Below are positions 1-6,402 of a stretch of 6,763 nucleotides of DNA, piece by piece. The position numbers and the translations under genes were made by a program. The stretch spans positions 1-6,763 of the forward strand of contig CAZEFE010000024.1 of the NCBI GenBank assembly GCA_964511385.1. The letters are read 5' to 3'. Below the pieces are notes generated by a model. That model worked only from the letters and a program-made list of their open reading frames with translations, searched no databases and was not told the origin of the DNA. The stretch's first letter is position 1. Each line of letters opens with the position of its first letter. The stretch is from CAILHX01 sp964511385. GTDB lineage: Bacteria; Pseudomonadota; Gammaproteobacteria; Burkholderiales; Methylophilaceae.

Positions 1-601
1 CCATCGCCTTGGCCTTGGCGATCATGTCGTTGAGGCGGTCGAGAACCTCGCGCTCGGCGTCCGGATCGGTGACCGCAGCGCGCCGTTCAATGAACAGCCG
101 ACATGACGCGGCCTTCAGGCGGCATCGCTTCTCGACGAGGGCCAGGTCGATTTCCGACCTGGCCCCGGCGTCATCGCCGCTCGATTCAGCATCTGTTGAA
201 ATCTCCGATGCCGATGCACGGGCTCGTCCAAGTTCCTCGGTCGTCCCCGTGAGCGGGAGGTGCACCACGGCATCCCCGATCTTCAGCGGCACGATCGCCG
301 AGGACACGGGCAGCGCTCGAGGGAGCGTCGACGGTTGTACCTTCGGCTCAATGTTCGGAGCCAGCGCTGACGGAGCTGGTTCTGGCTCGATGGTGCCAAT
401 TGAGTTTTGGGCTATCGGTGTTTCCGTCGCGACTATGTGTTCGACGGCGGCTGGCACTGGGCCTGCAACACTCTCGGCTTCTTCGCAAAGCCATTTCCCT
501 ATCAGCGCAACGGCCCGCCGGAGCGGTTCGGATCGTTCTATGTGCGGGCGGAGCACCTCAGCGGCGGCGTCCGCCAGCTGACGCAGTTCGAGATCAGTCA
601 T
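1..601 (-). CDS. Hypothetical protein, 3' end beyond left edge of window
   Basis: The minus strand is open for 200 codons from an ATG at 601 to the window edge, with no stop, so the gene is partial. The start is well placed: AAAGGA (608-613) lies 6 nt upstream, the same core as in front of the ATPase gene. I do not recognise the protein. Residues 1-47 (MTDLELRQLADAAAEVLRPH...) look helical and amphipathic. Residues about 48-105 are a Pro/Ala/Glu-rich, probably flexible linker. A short beta-like stretch follows (IVPLKIGDAVVHLPLTGT, 103-120), then an acidic Ser/Ala/Asp stretch and a second charged helical region (about 148-200, with RCRLKAASCRLFIERRAA). There are cysteines at 39, 160 and 167, but no metal-site pattern, signal peptide or membrane segment. 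It lies 121 nt downstream of the ATPase gene on the same strand, so a linked function is plausible but inferred. Plus-strand frames here are Ser/Arg-rich shadows. Confidence 0.75.
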   Translation of the reverse strand, partial: MTDLELRQLADAAAEVLRPHIERSEPLRRAVALIGKWLCEEAESVAGPVPAAVEHIVATETPIAQNSIGTIEPEPAPSALAPNIEPKVQPSTLPRALPVSSAIVPLKIGDAVVHLPLTGTTEELGRARASASEISTDAESSGDDAGARSEIDLALVEKRCRLKAASCRLFIERRAAVTDPDAEREVLDRLNDMIAKAKAM

Positions 602-670
602 GGCTGGTCCTTTGAACGATTATGAGGGAATATGTGCGCAGCAACGCAGCCGCGGCAGTCGCGATCAAAT

Positions 671-702
671 GCCCGGTCGGGGGCCGGTGGCCCCCGCCGG
701 GC
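671..702 (-). terminator. Strong GC hairpin between the ATPase gene and its downstream neighbour
   Basis: The arms GCCCGG (671-676) and CCGGGC (697-702) pair. Inside them, C678 pairs with G696, GGGGG (679-683) with CCCCC (691-695), and CC (684-685) with GG (689-690). This gives about 14 bp with one bulged T and a 3-nt loop. It begins 21 bases past the ATPase stop codon, the usual place for an intrinsic terminator. The minus-strand sequence after the stem is only ATTTGATC, so the U-tract is poor. It may be a partial terminator, an mRNA 3'-end stabiliser, or an attenuator that lowers expression of the next gene. Confidence 0.6.
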
Positions 703-722
703 GTCATGGTCCGTTGACGATA

Positions 723-2273
723 TTACTTCTTGTCGATCCACACCGAGCCCACGGCCCCAGCGAGTGACTTCGGGTCATCTCCCTGCGGCGCTTCCTCAAT
801 CTGCTCGAGGAACACCTTCATGTGCTGGCTCCATTCCTGCCGCTGGTCACCGTACCACTCGCGGGCGTCGTCGGAGGCGAGCGCTTCGCTGCGGGCAAGA
901 GCCATCAGCATCAGATCGATGCAGGTCTTGCCGATGGGGGAGTCCTGCTCCATCCGACGGTAGAGGCGGTCGTAGAACGGGTGGCGGGTGTTGAGCAGCA
1001 CAACCACAGAACGCCCGACCATCTTGGTCCGGTAGAAGGGTGCGCCCGGCAAGGCCTCGTACTCGATGACGACGGGATACTTCGTCAGGCGCTCTTCGAG
1101 TTCCGTCATCACCTCTGGCGTCGCGTCGGTGCTGATCCGGCGATCCTCGATGAACTCCTTGACCTCCTGCTGAACCTCGAATGCGGGCTTGTCCGCCAAC
1201 TCGTCGATGGGCTTGAGCCGCGGGGCCAACTTTCCGACCGTCTCCTCTGCGCGGGCGGTCTTGGCGGTTGCGGCGTGATGGGCCTTCGTGCCCCGCGCGA
1301 TGATCATGTCCTTCAACGTGTTCACATTGGCGATGATCGCCGTGCCGAGCCGTTCATAGATCGACGAGCCGGACGAGATCTTGGCGTGCTGCTTGGTGTG
1401 TGTCACACCGAAAACCTCATCCAACTCGGGCTCGAAGCGGATCTCCACCCGGTACCACGCGTCGGTCCAGTGGCGGGCGTGGTACGGGCTCTTGATCAGG
1501 TCAATCTCGCGCCGAGAGCGGACGATGCTGTACCCGGACGTGGCGTCGATCTGCCGCCGCTGCCGGTTCTCCTTGGCCGACTTGCCGTTGCCCATCGAGG
1601 TCTGCCACTCCTCGGGGAGGAGTGTCATCACGACCTCAACCGTGGAAGTCTGATCGGGCTTGCCGGGGATCGGGACGTCGAACTTGAGGCTGTCCCCGTG
1701 CTGGGTGGCAAGCGGATCGCCGTCGAGCCGCGCTTGAGGCATGAGATAGAGAGGATCGACGGGGCCGACCGCCGTGCCGTTAATCGTCAGGTTGAAATCC
1801 GCGACGAGGAAGTGCCGGAAGATGCGTCCCAGCGCGGGCCGCAACGCGCGGACCAGCGTGTCCTGCTTGCCGTCGTGGTCCAGGCGATCGCAGTTCTTCC
1901 ANNNNNNNNNNNNNNNNNNNNNNNNNNNNNNNNNNNNNNNNNNNNNNNNNNNNNNNNNNNNNNNNNNNNNNNNNNNNNNNNNNNNNNNNNNNNNNNNNNN
2001 NTCGCCGAAGCGGAGCGCCCGGCGCAACGTCTCGGCATCCATGCCGCGCCCGTTGTCGGCGATGACCACCTGCACGATGCGAGGCTGCTTGGGACGGCCC
2101 GGGCCGTCCGGCTCCTGCTCGACCGCGATCATGTCGATCGAGACCTCGGTCGCGCCCGCCTGGATGGAGTTGTCGATCAACTCCGAGAGGGCGCTGTCCG
2201 TGCCCTTGTACCCGCTGTCGCGGGTGGCGCGAATGAAACGATCCTGCCGAACGATGCTGTAATCCGTCTTCAT
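723..2273 (-). CDS. GHKL-fold (HSP90/MutL/MORC-like) ATPase, R-M/defence-associated
   Basis: This is a predicted ATP-dependent clamp-type protein of the GHKL superfamily, probably cytosolic and acting on DNA. Residues 28-40 carry the N box (ALSELIDNSIQAG; E31, D34 and N35 are the Mg/ATP residues). Residues 72-78 are ADNGRGM, the G1 ATP-binding motif. A 100-N run follows residue 90, where the ATP lid and second glycine motif should lie. After it, CDRLD and GRIFRHFL lead to a transducer (S5-like) region. There, RFEPELDEVFGVTHTKQ (279-295) supplies the lysine that in this superfamily contacts the gamma-phosphate. Residues about 330-516 form an unassigned, mostly helical C-terminal domain with LLNTRHPFYDRLYRR. 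ATG 2273 is chosen over an upstream TTG at 2357 because AAAGGA lies 9 nt before it and homology-like sequence begins at once (KTDYSIVRQDRF). GHKL ATPases in R-M loci were described by Iyer, Abhiman and Aravind (2008). A histidine kinase is unlikely because no H-box, sensor or receiver is seen. The stop is TAA at 723-725. Confidence 0.88.
   Translation of the reverse strand: MKTDYSIVRQDRFIRATRDSGYKGTDSALSELIDNSIQAGATEVSIDMIAVEQEPDGPGRPKQPRIVQVVIADNGRGMDAETLRRALRFGXXXXXXXXXXXXXXXXXXXXXXXXXXXXXXXXXXWKNCDRLDHDGKQDTLVRALRPALGRIFRHFLVADFNLTINGTAVGPVDPLYLMPQARLDGDPLATQHGDSLKFDVPIPGKPDQTSTVEVVMTLLPEEWQTSMGNGKSAKENRQRRQIDATSGYSIVRSRREIDLIKSPYHARHWTDAWYRVEIRFEPELDEVFGVTHTKQHAKISSGSSIYERLGTAIIANVNTLKDMIIARGTKAHHAATAKTARAEETVGKLAPRLKPIDELADKPAFEVQQEVKEFIEDRRISTDATPEVMTELEERLTKYPVVIEYEALPGAPFYRTKMVGRSVVVLLNTRHPFYDRLYRRMEQDSPIGKTCIDLMLMALARSEALASDDAREWYGDQRQEWSQHMKVFLEQIEEAPQGDDPKSLAGAVGSVWIDKK
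1902..2001. other. Run of 100 N inside the ATPase gene
   Basis: This is exactly 100 N, the same length as the second run, so it is probably a placeholder gap of unknown true size. It separates RALRFG from WKNCDRLD in the ATPase. The reading frame continues across it if counted as 100 bases. From the usual GHKL layout, the ATP lid with its glycine-rich motif plus a strand or two should lie here, more than 34 codons' worth, so the real gap is probably longer. Protein numbering after residue 90 is therefore nominal. Confidence 0.95.
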
Positions 2274-2282
2274 AAACCACGG

Positions 2283-2288
2283 TCCTTT
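2283..2288 (-). promoter_or_regulatory. Ribosome-binding site deciding the ATPase start
   Basis: The minus strand reads AAAGGA here, 9 nt before the ATG at 2273. It lies two bases downstream of hairpin 2291-2309. It supports ATG 2273 rather than the TTG at 2357, which would place the hairpin and this site inside the coding sequence. The other minus-strand gene has the same AAAGGACC string before its ATG at 601. Confidence 0.75.
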
Positions 2289-2290
2289 CT

Positions 2291-2309
2291 GCCCGCCATA
2301 TAGACGGGC
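2291..2309 (-). repeat. Leader hairpin, proximal copy, next to the ATPase ribosome-binding site
   Basis: The minus strand reads GCCCGTC-TATAT-GGCGGGC. As RNA this is a 7-bp stem (one U-G wobble) with a 5-nt loop. AGAAAGGA, containing the ATPase Shine-Dalgarno, follows immediately. On the plus strand the same element has a C-A mismatch at the wobble position, which favours function as minus-strand RNA. A partly competing stem (GCTTGG/CCAAGC, 2308-2328) shares its two outer bases. It could be a translational operator or a protein-binding hairpin; a DNA operator palindrome is the main alternative. Confidence 0.5.
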
Positions 2310-2465
2310 TTGGAACACGACGCCAAGCGGAACGTCCGCGATGGCATTCACGGCCAAGGACCAACGGCGACCCTTGGACGAGAAGTCAGGATGTGGCGAG
2401 GGTGTGATCGAGTCGAGCAGGAAGGCTCAAGACCCGTCAGATACCGCAGAGTGCCGCCCGCTTTC

Positions 2466-2486
2466 GTCCCGCCATAAAGACGGAAC
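2466..2486 (-). repeat. Leader hairpin, distal copy of the same element
   Basis: The minus strand carries arms GTTCCGTC (2479-2486) and GGCGGGAC (2466-2473) around a TTTAT loop. With two U-G wobbles this is an 8-bp RNA stem. It shares CCGTCT-TATGGCGGG with the proximal copy apart from one loop base, and is also followed by GAAAG. In the outer pairs, G-C of the proximal copy is U-A here and C-G is U-G, so pairing is kept while sequence changes. The centres of the two copies are about 176 bases apart. Confidence 0.5.
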
Positions 2487-2507
2487 GCGATCAGCCTCGC
2501 TATGAGT

Positions 2508-2535
2508 ATTGTATCCGCCGCCGAGCCCATTTCTA
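2508..2535 (-). promoter_or_regulatory. Candidate sigma70-type promoter for the ATPase leader
   Basis: The minus strand has TAGAAA (2530-2535, 4 of 6 to TTGACA), a 16-base spacer, and TACAAT (2508-2513, 5 of 6 to TATAAT). Transcription would begin near 2500 and give a leader of about 225 nt carrying both hairpins. An inverted repeat GCCGAG/CTCGGC (2520-2542) overlaps the -35/spacer and could be an operator. The -35 is weak, so this is only a candidate. Confidence 0.3.
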
Positions 2536-2773
2536 TCTCGGCATGAACATTTTGTTGACTTCCGAGTTGTTCAGGGGTCAGGGATGGCAGCCCCCGCCGG
2601 GTGCGATGGGCGTTCTGTGCCGTCGAGCGCGAAGCCCCTCCCAGCACCCAAACCCGATACGATGGCCTCCTCCGGAGCCCTGCCTGCGCCCGCAACGCAC
2701 CCTATGACCACGTCCGCGCCGCTCGTCGCGCCCGGGCAGCCAGCGGCAACCGGACCGGCATTGTGGAGCGTGC

Positions 2774-4990
2774 ATGGCGAAGAACTCGGCGAAAACGCAG
2801 TCGAAGCAACAGCCACCGGCACCGAATGGGCGACGTGCCGCTCCGGCAAAGTCTCCGTCCGGTTCGGCTGCGAAAGCCTCCGCAGCCGCGGCAGCTCCCG
2901 TGCAGTTGGCCGTCAAGCGCGACGATGCCAAGGGCCTGATTTGGTCCCATGTCCGCGGCAAGTGGCTCGTGGAGACGCCGGAGGAGACCATCCGGCAGAC
3001 ATACCTGCCGATTCTGGTGAATGAGTACGGCTTCAAGATCGAACAGATCGCTGAGGAGGAGTCTGTCGTTGGCCGCGGGTCCGCCGGCGCACGCGCCGAC
3101 TTCCTGATCTGGCGCACCATCCAGGACCGCACCGACGACAAGCCAGCGTTCATCGTCATTGAGTGCAAGTCCGACAACGTCACCATCCGCCAGGAGGACT
3201 ATTCGCAGGGCGAGAACTACGCCCGGCGCGAGGGCGCAGCGTTCTTCGTCACCCACAACAGCCGCGAGACCAAGTACTGGCGGGTCCGCACCGACAAGCG
3301 CCCGGGCTACCTCGAAGAGATCGAGAACATTCCGCACGCGGACGCTTCCGACGCCGAGATCGAGAAGCTGCTCAACCGGCTCAAGACCTTCAAGGAAGAC
3401 GAGTTCGCCGACCTGCTGCACTCGTGCCACAACGTCATCCGCAACCGCGAACATCTCGATCCCGCTGCGGCCTTCGACGAGATCGCCAAGGTCTTGTTCA
3501 TGAAGGTCACCATCGAGCGTCGGCTCCGCGCCGGCCGTGTTCGCAGCAACCTGTTCACCGCCGACAGCCTTGATGAGGACCGCCGCAGGTTCTCGAATCC
3601 CGTTGAGAACCTCTTCGAAGAGACCAAGCGCGAGTACGCCGACGACAACATCTTCGACGGCGACGAGAAGATCAACCTGAAGTTCGACACCGTTCGCGAG
3701 ATCGTTCGGCTCCTCGAGCGGTACAACCTCTCCGACACCAGTGAGGACGTGAAGGGCATCGCCTTCGAGCGGTTCCTTGGTCGCACCTTCCGCGGCGAAA
3801 TCGGCCAGTTCTTCACGCCGCGATCAATCGTCGAGTTCATGATCCGCATGGTGGACCCGCAGGAGGGTGAGATCATCTGCGACCCCGCCAGCGGCTCGGG
3901 CGGGTTCCTCATCCGCTTCTTCGAGATCGTGCGGGAGAAGGTCCTCCGGGATGTGGACCGCGAGTACGCCGAGTTCGTCGCGTCGCTCGAAGGGAAGAAG
4001 CTCTCAGAGGCCAAGCGCGCCGAACTGCTCCGCGAGAAGGACGAACAGCGCCGCGCCGCCATCGATCAGCACTCCGAGGATTCCCGCCTCTGGAAGCTGG
4101 CCAACCGCTGCATCTACGGGTGCGACGCCAACGACCGCATGGCCCGCACCAGCAAGATGAACATGATCATGCACGGCGACGGCCACGGCGGCGTGCATCA
4201 CCACAACGGGTTCATCAACGTCAACGGCATCTTTGAGGGCAGGTTCGACATCATCCTGACCAACCCGCCCTTCGGGGCCAACGTCGAACCGACCGACCGC
4301 ATCACCGAAGGCGATGTGCGCACGACAGACGAGCAGCGACGGCGCTATTCGCGGGCCTACGGAAAGGCGTATACCGACGCGCAGGAGCGCGTACTGAAGG
4401 CTCTGGAGGCCAAGGCTCCCATCGGCTCGCTCTTCGATCTCCCCCACAAGGGNNNNNNNNNNNNNNNNNNNNNNNNNNNNNNNNNNNNNNNNNNNNNNNN
4501 NNNNNNNNNNNNNNNNNNNNNNNNNNNNNNNNNNNNNNNNNNNNNNNNNNNNGAGGCGGCCAAGTTCGCCAAGGTGCGCGACGCGGCGATCAAGGAGGTC
4601 GAGGCGAAGCACGCACCGGCCATCGCCGCCGAAACGGCGCGGCTCGAAGCCGAGATCGACGCCGCCAAGCAGGCCAAGGACGCGGTTCGGCGCAAAGCGG
4701 CCCAGTCAAAACTCAAGCAGTATCTGGCCCGCATGGCAGAGCAGAAACGGCTCGAGGCGAGGGCGCTGCTCCGCGAGCGTTTCGACTATCCGGTGTTCCT
4801 GTACGACGCGAAGCACATCGGCATCTCCGCGACCGGCGAGCCGGATACCTGCGAGTTGCATCTCGATCCAGTTCTTGGCCTACCCGAAGGGATGCAGGAG
4901 CAGACCACGGCGCTCATGCAGTACCGCCTGTTCCGCCGCGACCCGGACGCTTTTTTCGCCGCGATCTCGAAGCGGGAGGTGTCCCGGTGA
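2774..4990 (+). CDS. Fused HsdR-N-type nuclease / HsdM-type N6-adenine DNA methyltransferase
   Basis: This single polypeptide (738 codons as placed) probably both cuts and methylates DNA together with the HsdS encoded next. Residues 1-48 are a basic Ala/Pro/Ser/Lys-rich tail. Residues about 65-172 match the type I HsdR N-terminal nuclease fold: ARADF (D109) and FIVIECK (E130, K132) form the D...ExK active site, with TYLPILVNEYGF before it. Residues about 225-345 are the HsdM helical N-terminal part (KGIAFERFLGRTF). The catalytic domain has GQFFTPRSIVEF (344-355), motif I DPASGSGGFL (370-379) and motif IV NPPF (497-500), an adenine-N6 methylase signature. A 100-N run follows residue 559. The C-terminus has an Ala/Lys/Glu-rich likely coiled coil (594-660) and YPVFLYDAKHIGISATGE. 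GGAG lies 5 nt before the ATG at 2774. The stop overlaps the HsdS start by 4 bases. No helicase/translocase domain is present, so it resembles BcgI-like type IIB enzymes more than classical type I. Confidence 0.9.
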   Translation: MAKNSAKTQSKQQPPAPNGRRAAPAKSPSGSAAKASAAAAAPVQLAVKRDDAKGLIWSHVRGKWLVETPEETIRQTYLPILVNEYGFKIEQIAEEESVVGRGSAGARADFLIWRTIQDRTDDKPAFIVIECKSDNVTIRQEDYSQGENYARREGAAFFVTHNSRETKYWRVRTDKRPGYLEEIENIPHADASDAEIEKLLNRLKTFKEDEFADLLHSCHNVIRNREHLDPAAAFDEIAKVLFMKVTIERRLRAGRVRSNLFTADSLDEDRRRFSNPVENLFEETKREYADDNIFDGDEKINLKFDTVREIVRLLERYNLSDTSEDVKGIAFERFLGRTFRGEIGQFFTPRSIVEFMIRMVDPQEGEIICDPASGSGGFLIRFFEIVREKVLRDVDREYAEFVASLEGKKLSEAKRAELLREKDEQRRAAIDQHSEDSRLWKLANRCIYGCDANDRMARTSKMNMIMHGDGHGGVHHHNGFINVNGIFEGRFDIILTNPPFGANVEPTDRITEGDVRTTDEQRRRYSRAYGKAYTDAQERVLKALEAKAPIGSLFDLPHKXXXXXXXXXXXXXXXXXXXXXXXXXXXXXXXXXXEAAKFAKVRDAAIKEVEAKHAPAIAAETARLEAEIDAAKQAKDAVRRKAAQSKLKQYLARMAEQKRLEARALLRERFDYPVFLYDAKHIGISATGEPDTCELHLDPVLGLPEGMQEQTTALMQYRLFRRDPDAFFAAISKREVSR
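4453..4552. other. Run of 100 N inside the nuclease-methylase gene
   Basis: This is exactly 100 N, again probably a placeholder. It follows SLFDLPHKG and precedes EAAKFAKVRDAA. In HsdM proteins this interval holds the LL-KPGG and LPEG segments and the last strands of the methylase fold, typically well over 34 residues, so the true gap is probably longer than shown. The frame continues across it when counted as 100 bases. Residue numbers after 559 are nominal. Confidence 0.95.
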
Positions 4991-6402
4991 ACGTTGCGAC
5001 TCAGGCATACGCGGTGCGATGGCGAGACGCCAATCGCTGGGATATCAAAGCGGCACGGGCCACGCAGTTTCGCTTAGCGCATCCCACTTTCCGGCCTCTG
5101 GCTCACTTCGCGGAGGAAGCGACGGTCACGGTCAACCCCGCGGCGAAGCCCGACCATGAGTGGCCGGTCTACGGGGTGAACAACTCCACGGGCGTGTTCT
5201 TGAGCCACCGTCAGCGCGGGGCCGACTTCAACTCGGCCTACAAGCGGATCGAGAAGGACTGGTTCTTCCACAATCCGACGCGAGCCAACGTCGGTTCGCT
5301 CGGCCGCGTCCCGGATGTGCCCGCTGACGCTATCACGAGCCCGGAATATCAGGTCTGGCGATTGACGGGCCAGCTCATCCCGGAGTTCGTTGAGATCCTG
5401 ATCCGGACTCGGTACTTCCTCGAACTAATCGACTGCCACCGCGTGGGCGCGGTCAAAGAACGCCTCTTTGTAGCGAATCTGCTGGAGATCCCTGTTCCAG
5501 ATCTCGCCGAATCACATCAGCGGGCAATTGTCACTGCGTTCGACAAGTCCAGGGCAAAGGCGGCGGCGCTGCGCGTCAAGGCCGACGAACTCGACGCCGC
5601 TGTGGAAGCGGACTTCCTGAAGGCTCTGGGCCTCACTCCTCCAGCGGCGAGGACACTCCCGAAGGTTCTTGCAGTGCAGTGGAGCGACGCAGAGCGATGG
5701 TCGGTTCTATTCCACCAGATCGCTGCGATCGCCGTGGATCTCGACTCGGGCAAGTACACACCCGAATCGCTTGGTGAACTGCTGACACTCGTCCAATACG
5801 GGTCAAGCCAGAAGGCGGATCGTTCTGGCCAAGGAACACCCATTATCCGCATGAACAACATCGTGGACGGCGTGTTCGACCTCTCCGACCTCAAGTTCGT
5901 CCAGTTGTCAAAGGCGGAGACGAAGTCGCTTCTCCTCGAGCGTGACGACATCCTGATCAACCGGACGAACAGCAAGGAACTCGTCGGCAAGTGTGCAGTG
6001 TTTGAGGCAGAGGGTGCGTATGTGTTCGCTTCGTATCTCATCCGACTTCGCGCCGATGGCGACCGTGCCGTCCCTGCGTTTCTGGCCTATGTCATCAATA
6101 GCTCGATCGGCCGGGGGCAGATCGACCAGGTGAGCCGCCAGATCGGCGGGCAGGCGAACATCAACACCGACGAGATTCGCGCGATCCGAATTCCGTGTCC
6201 CAACCCTTCCGTGCAGCGATCGCTGATGAAGCCCGTCTTGGCGGCTCGCAAACGAACCGCCGACCTGCGCCAGCAAGCTGCGCAAGCAGTGCAAGCCGCA
6301 TTCGATCAGGTCGAGAGACTGATTCTGGGCGACAAGCCCGAGGGCATTGCCAAAAGCGGCCGAATCGAAATGCTACATTCACGGGCGGAGCGTGAAGCAT
6401 GA
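4987..6402 (+). CDS. hsdS: Restriction-modification specificity subunit S, two target-recognition domains
   Basis: At 471 residues this is a full-length S subunit, which reads the bipartite DNA target and holds the methylase subunits. TRD1 is about 10-172 and contains FFHNPTRANVGSLGRV and SPEYQVW. A first conserved helix follows (about 173-215: SHQRAIVTAFDKSRAKAAAL). TRD2 is about 226-405, with DDILINRTNSKELVGKCAVF and YVFASYLIRLR, then IGGQANINTDEIRAIRIP. The second helix is about 407-448 (QRSLMKPVLAARKRTADLR). The two halves are an internal duplication: AVRWRDANRW (9-18) matches AVQWSDAERW (229-238), and both end in IPVP/IPCP plus a helix. The start is GTG at 4987, with GGGAGG (4974-4979) 7 nt upstream and a GTGA overlap with the methylase stop. 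A 24-residue tail follows the last helix. No second hsdS or inverted repeats that would allow shuffling are seen in the window. Confidence 0.93.
   Translation: MNVATQAYAVRWRDANRWDIKAARATQFRLAHPTFRPLAHFAEEATVTVNPAAKPDHEWPVYGVNNSTGVFLSHRQRGADFNSAYKRIEKDWFFHNPTRANVGSLGRVPDVPADAITSPEYQVWRLTGQLIPEFVEILIRTRYFLELIDCHRVGAVKERLFVANLLEIPVPDLAESHQRAIVTAFDKSRAKAAALRVKADELDAAVEADFLKALGLTPPAARTLPKVLAVQWSDAERWSVLFHQIAAIAVDLDSGKYTPESLGELLTLVQYGSSQKADRSGQGTPIIRMNNIVDGVFDLSDLKFVQLSKAETKSLLLERDDILINRTNSKELVGKCAVFEAEGAYVFASYLIRLRADGDRAVPAFLAYVINSSIGRGQIDQVSRQIGGQANINTDEIRAIRIPCPNPSVQRSLMKPVLAARKRTADLRQQAAQAVQAAFDQVERLILGDKPEGIAKSGRIEMLHSRAEREA

Larger units (their letters stand above)
2274..2773. other. Divergent intergenic region, structured minus-strand leader, no convincing gene
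   Basis: The 500 bases lie between two divergently read operons. Frames that stay open here are either low-complexity or overlap the nuclease-methylase gene by 160-250 bases, and none has a convincing start. Several inverted repeats are present: the twin hairpins listed separately, GCTTGG/CCAAGC (2308-2313 with 2323-2328), CCAAGG/CCTTGG (2354-2359 with 2372-2377), and GCCGAG/CTCGGC (2520-2525 with 2537-2542). The clustering on the ATPase side suggests a folded 5' leader. I found no convincing promoter for the plus-strand operon. TTGACT at 2555-2560 has no matching -10 at the right distance. Confidence 0.6.

Noticed and set aside
9..581. Plus-strand frame of 190 codons
   Set aside because: Ser/Arg/Ala-rich shadow composition; the minus strand over the same bases is open throughout, with a good ribosome-binding site and a more protein-like sequence.
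822..2303. Long plus-strand open frame of 493 codons antisense to the ATPase gene
   Set aside because: It spans the N run, has no family resemblance, and is the antisense shadow of a GC-rich gene whose protein carries clear GHKL motifs.
2274..2357. Upstream TTG start that would lengthen the ATPase by 28 residues
   Set aside because: The ATG at 2273 has AAAGGA at ideal spacing and begins the family-like sequence; the extension would run through the hairpin and ribosome-binding site.
2459..2500. Hammerhead-ribozyme-like order: CTGAT, stem, GAAA on the minus strand
   Set aside because: The core is not CUGANGA directly before the stem, GAAAG replaces GAAAC, there is no matching third stem, and the other hairpin copy lacks the CTGAT.
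2555..2583. TTGACT as a -35 box for the plus-strand operon
   Set aside because: The position 17 bases downstream reads TCAGGG, nothing like a -10 element.
2587..2601. GCCCCCGCCGGG shared with the terminator hairpin arm at 690-701
   Set aside because: Twelve bases of pure G/C in GC-rich DNA, with no conserved flanks; most likely chance.
2348..2695. Minus-strand frame of 115 codons in the divergent region
   Set aside because: Arg/Ser-rich ends, no good ribosome-binding site and no recognisable family. The RLYGG string it shares with the upstream extension of the ATPase frame comes from the twin hairpins, not from protein homology.
2509..3024. Plus-strand frame of 171 codons
   Set aside because: TTG start, Ala/Pro/Ser-rich low complexity, and a 250-base overlap in another frame with the well-supported nuclease-methylase gene.
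2702..3454. Minus-strand frame of 250 codons
   Set aside because: Antisense to the nuclease domain; no recognisable motif and no sensible start signal.
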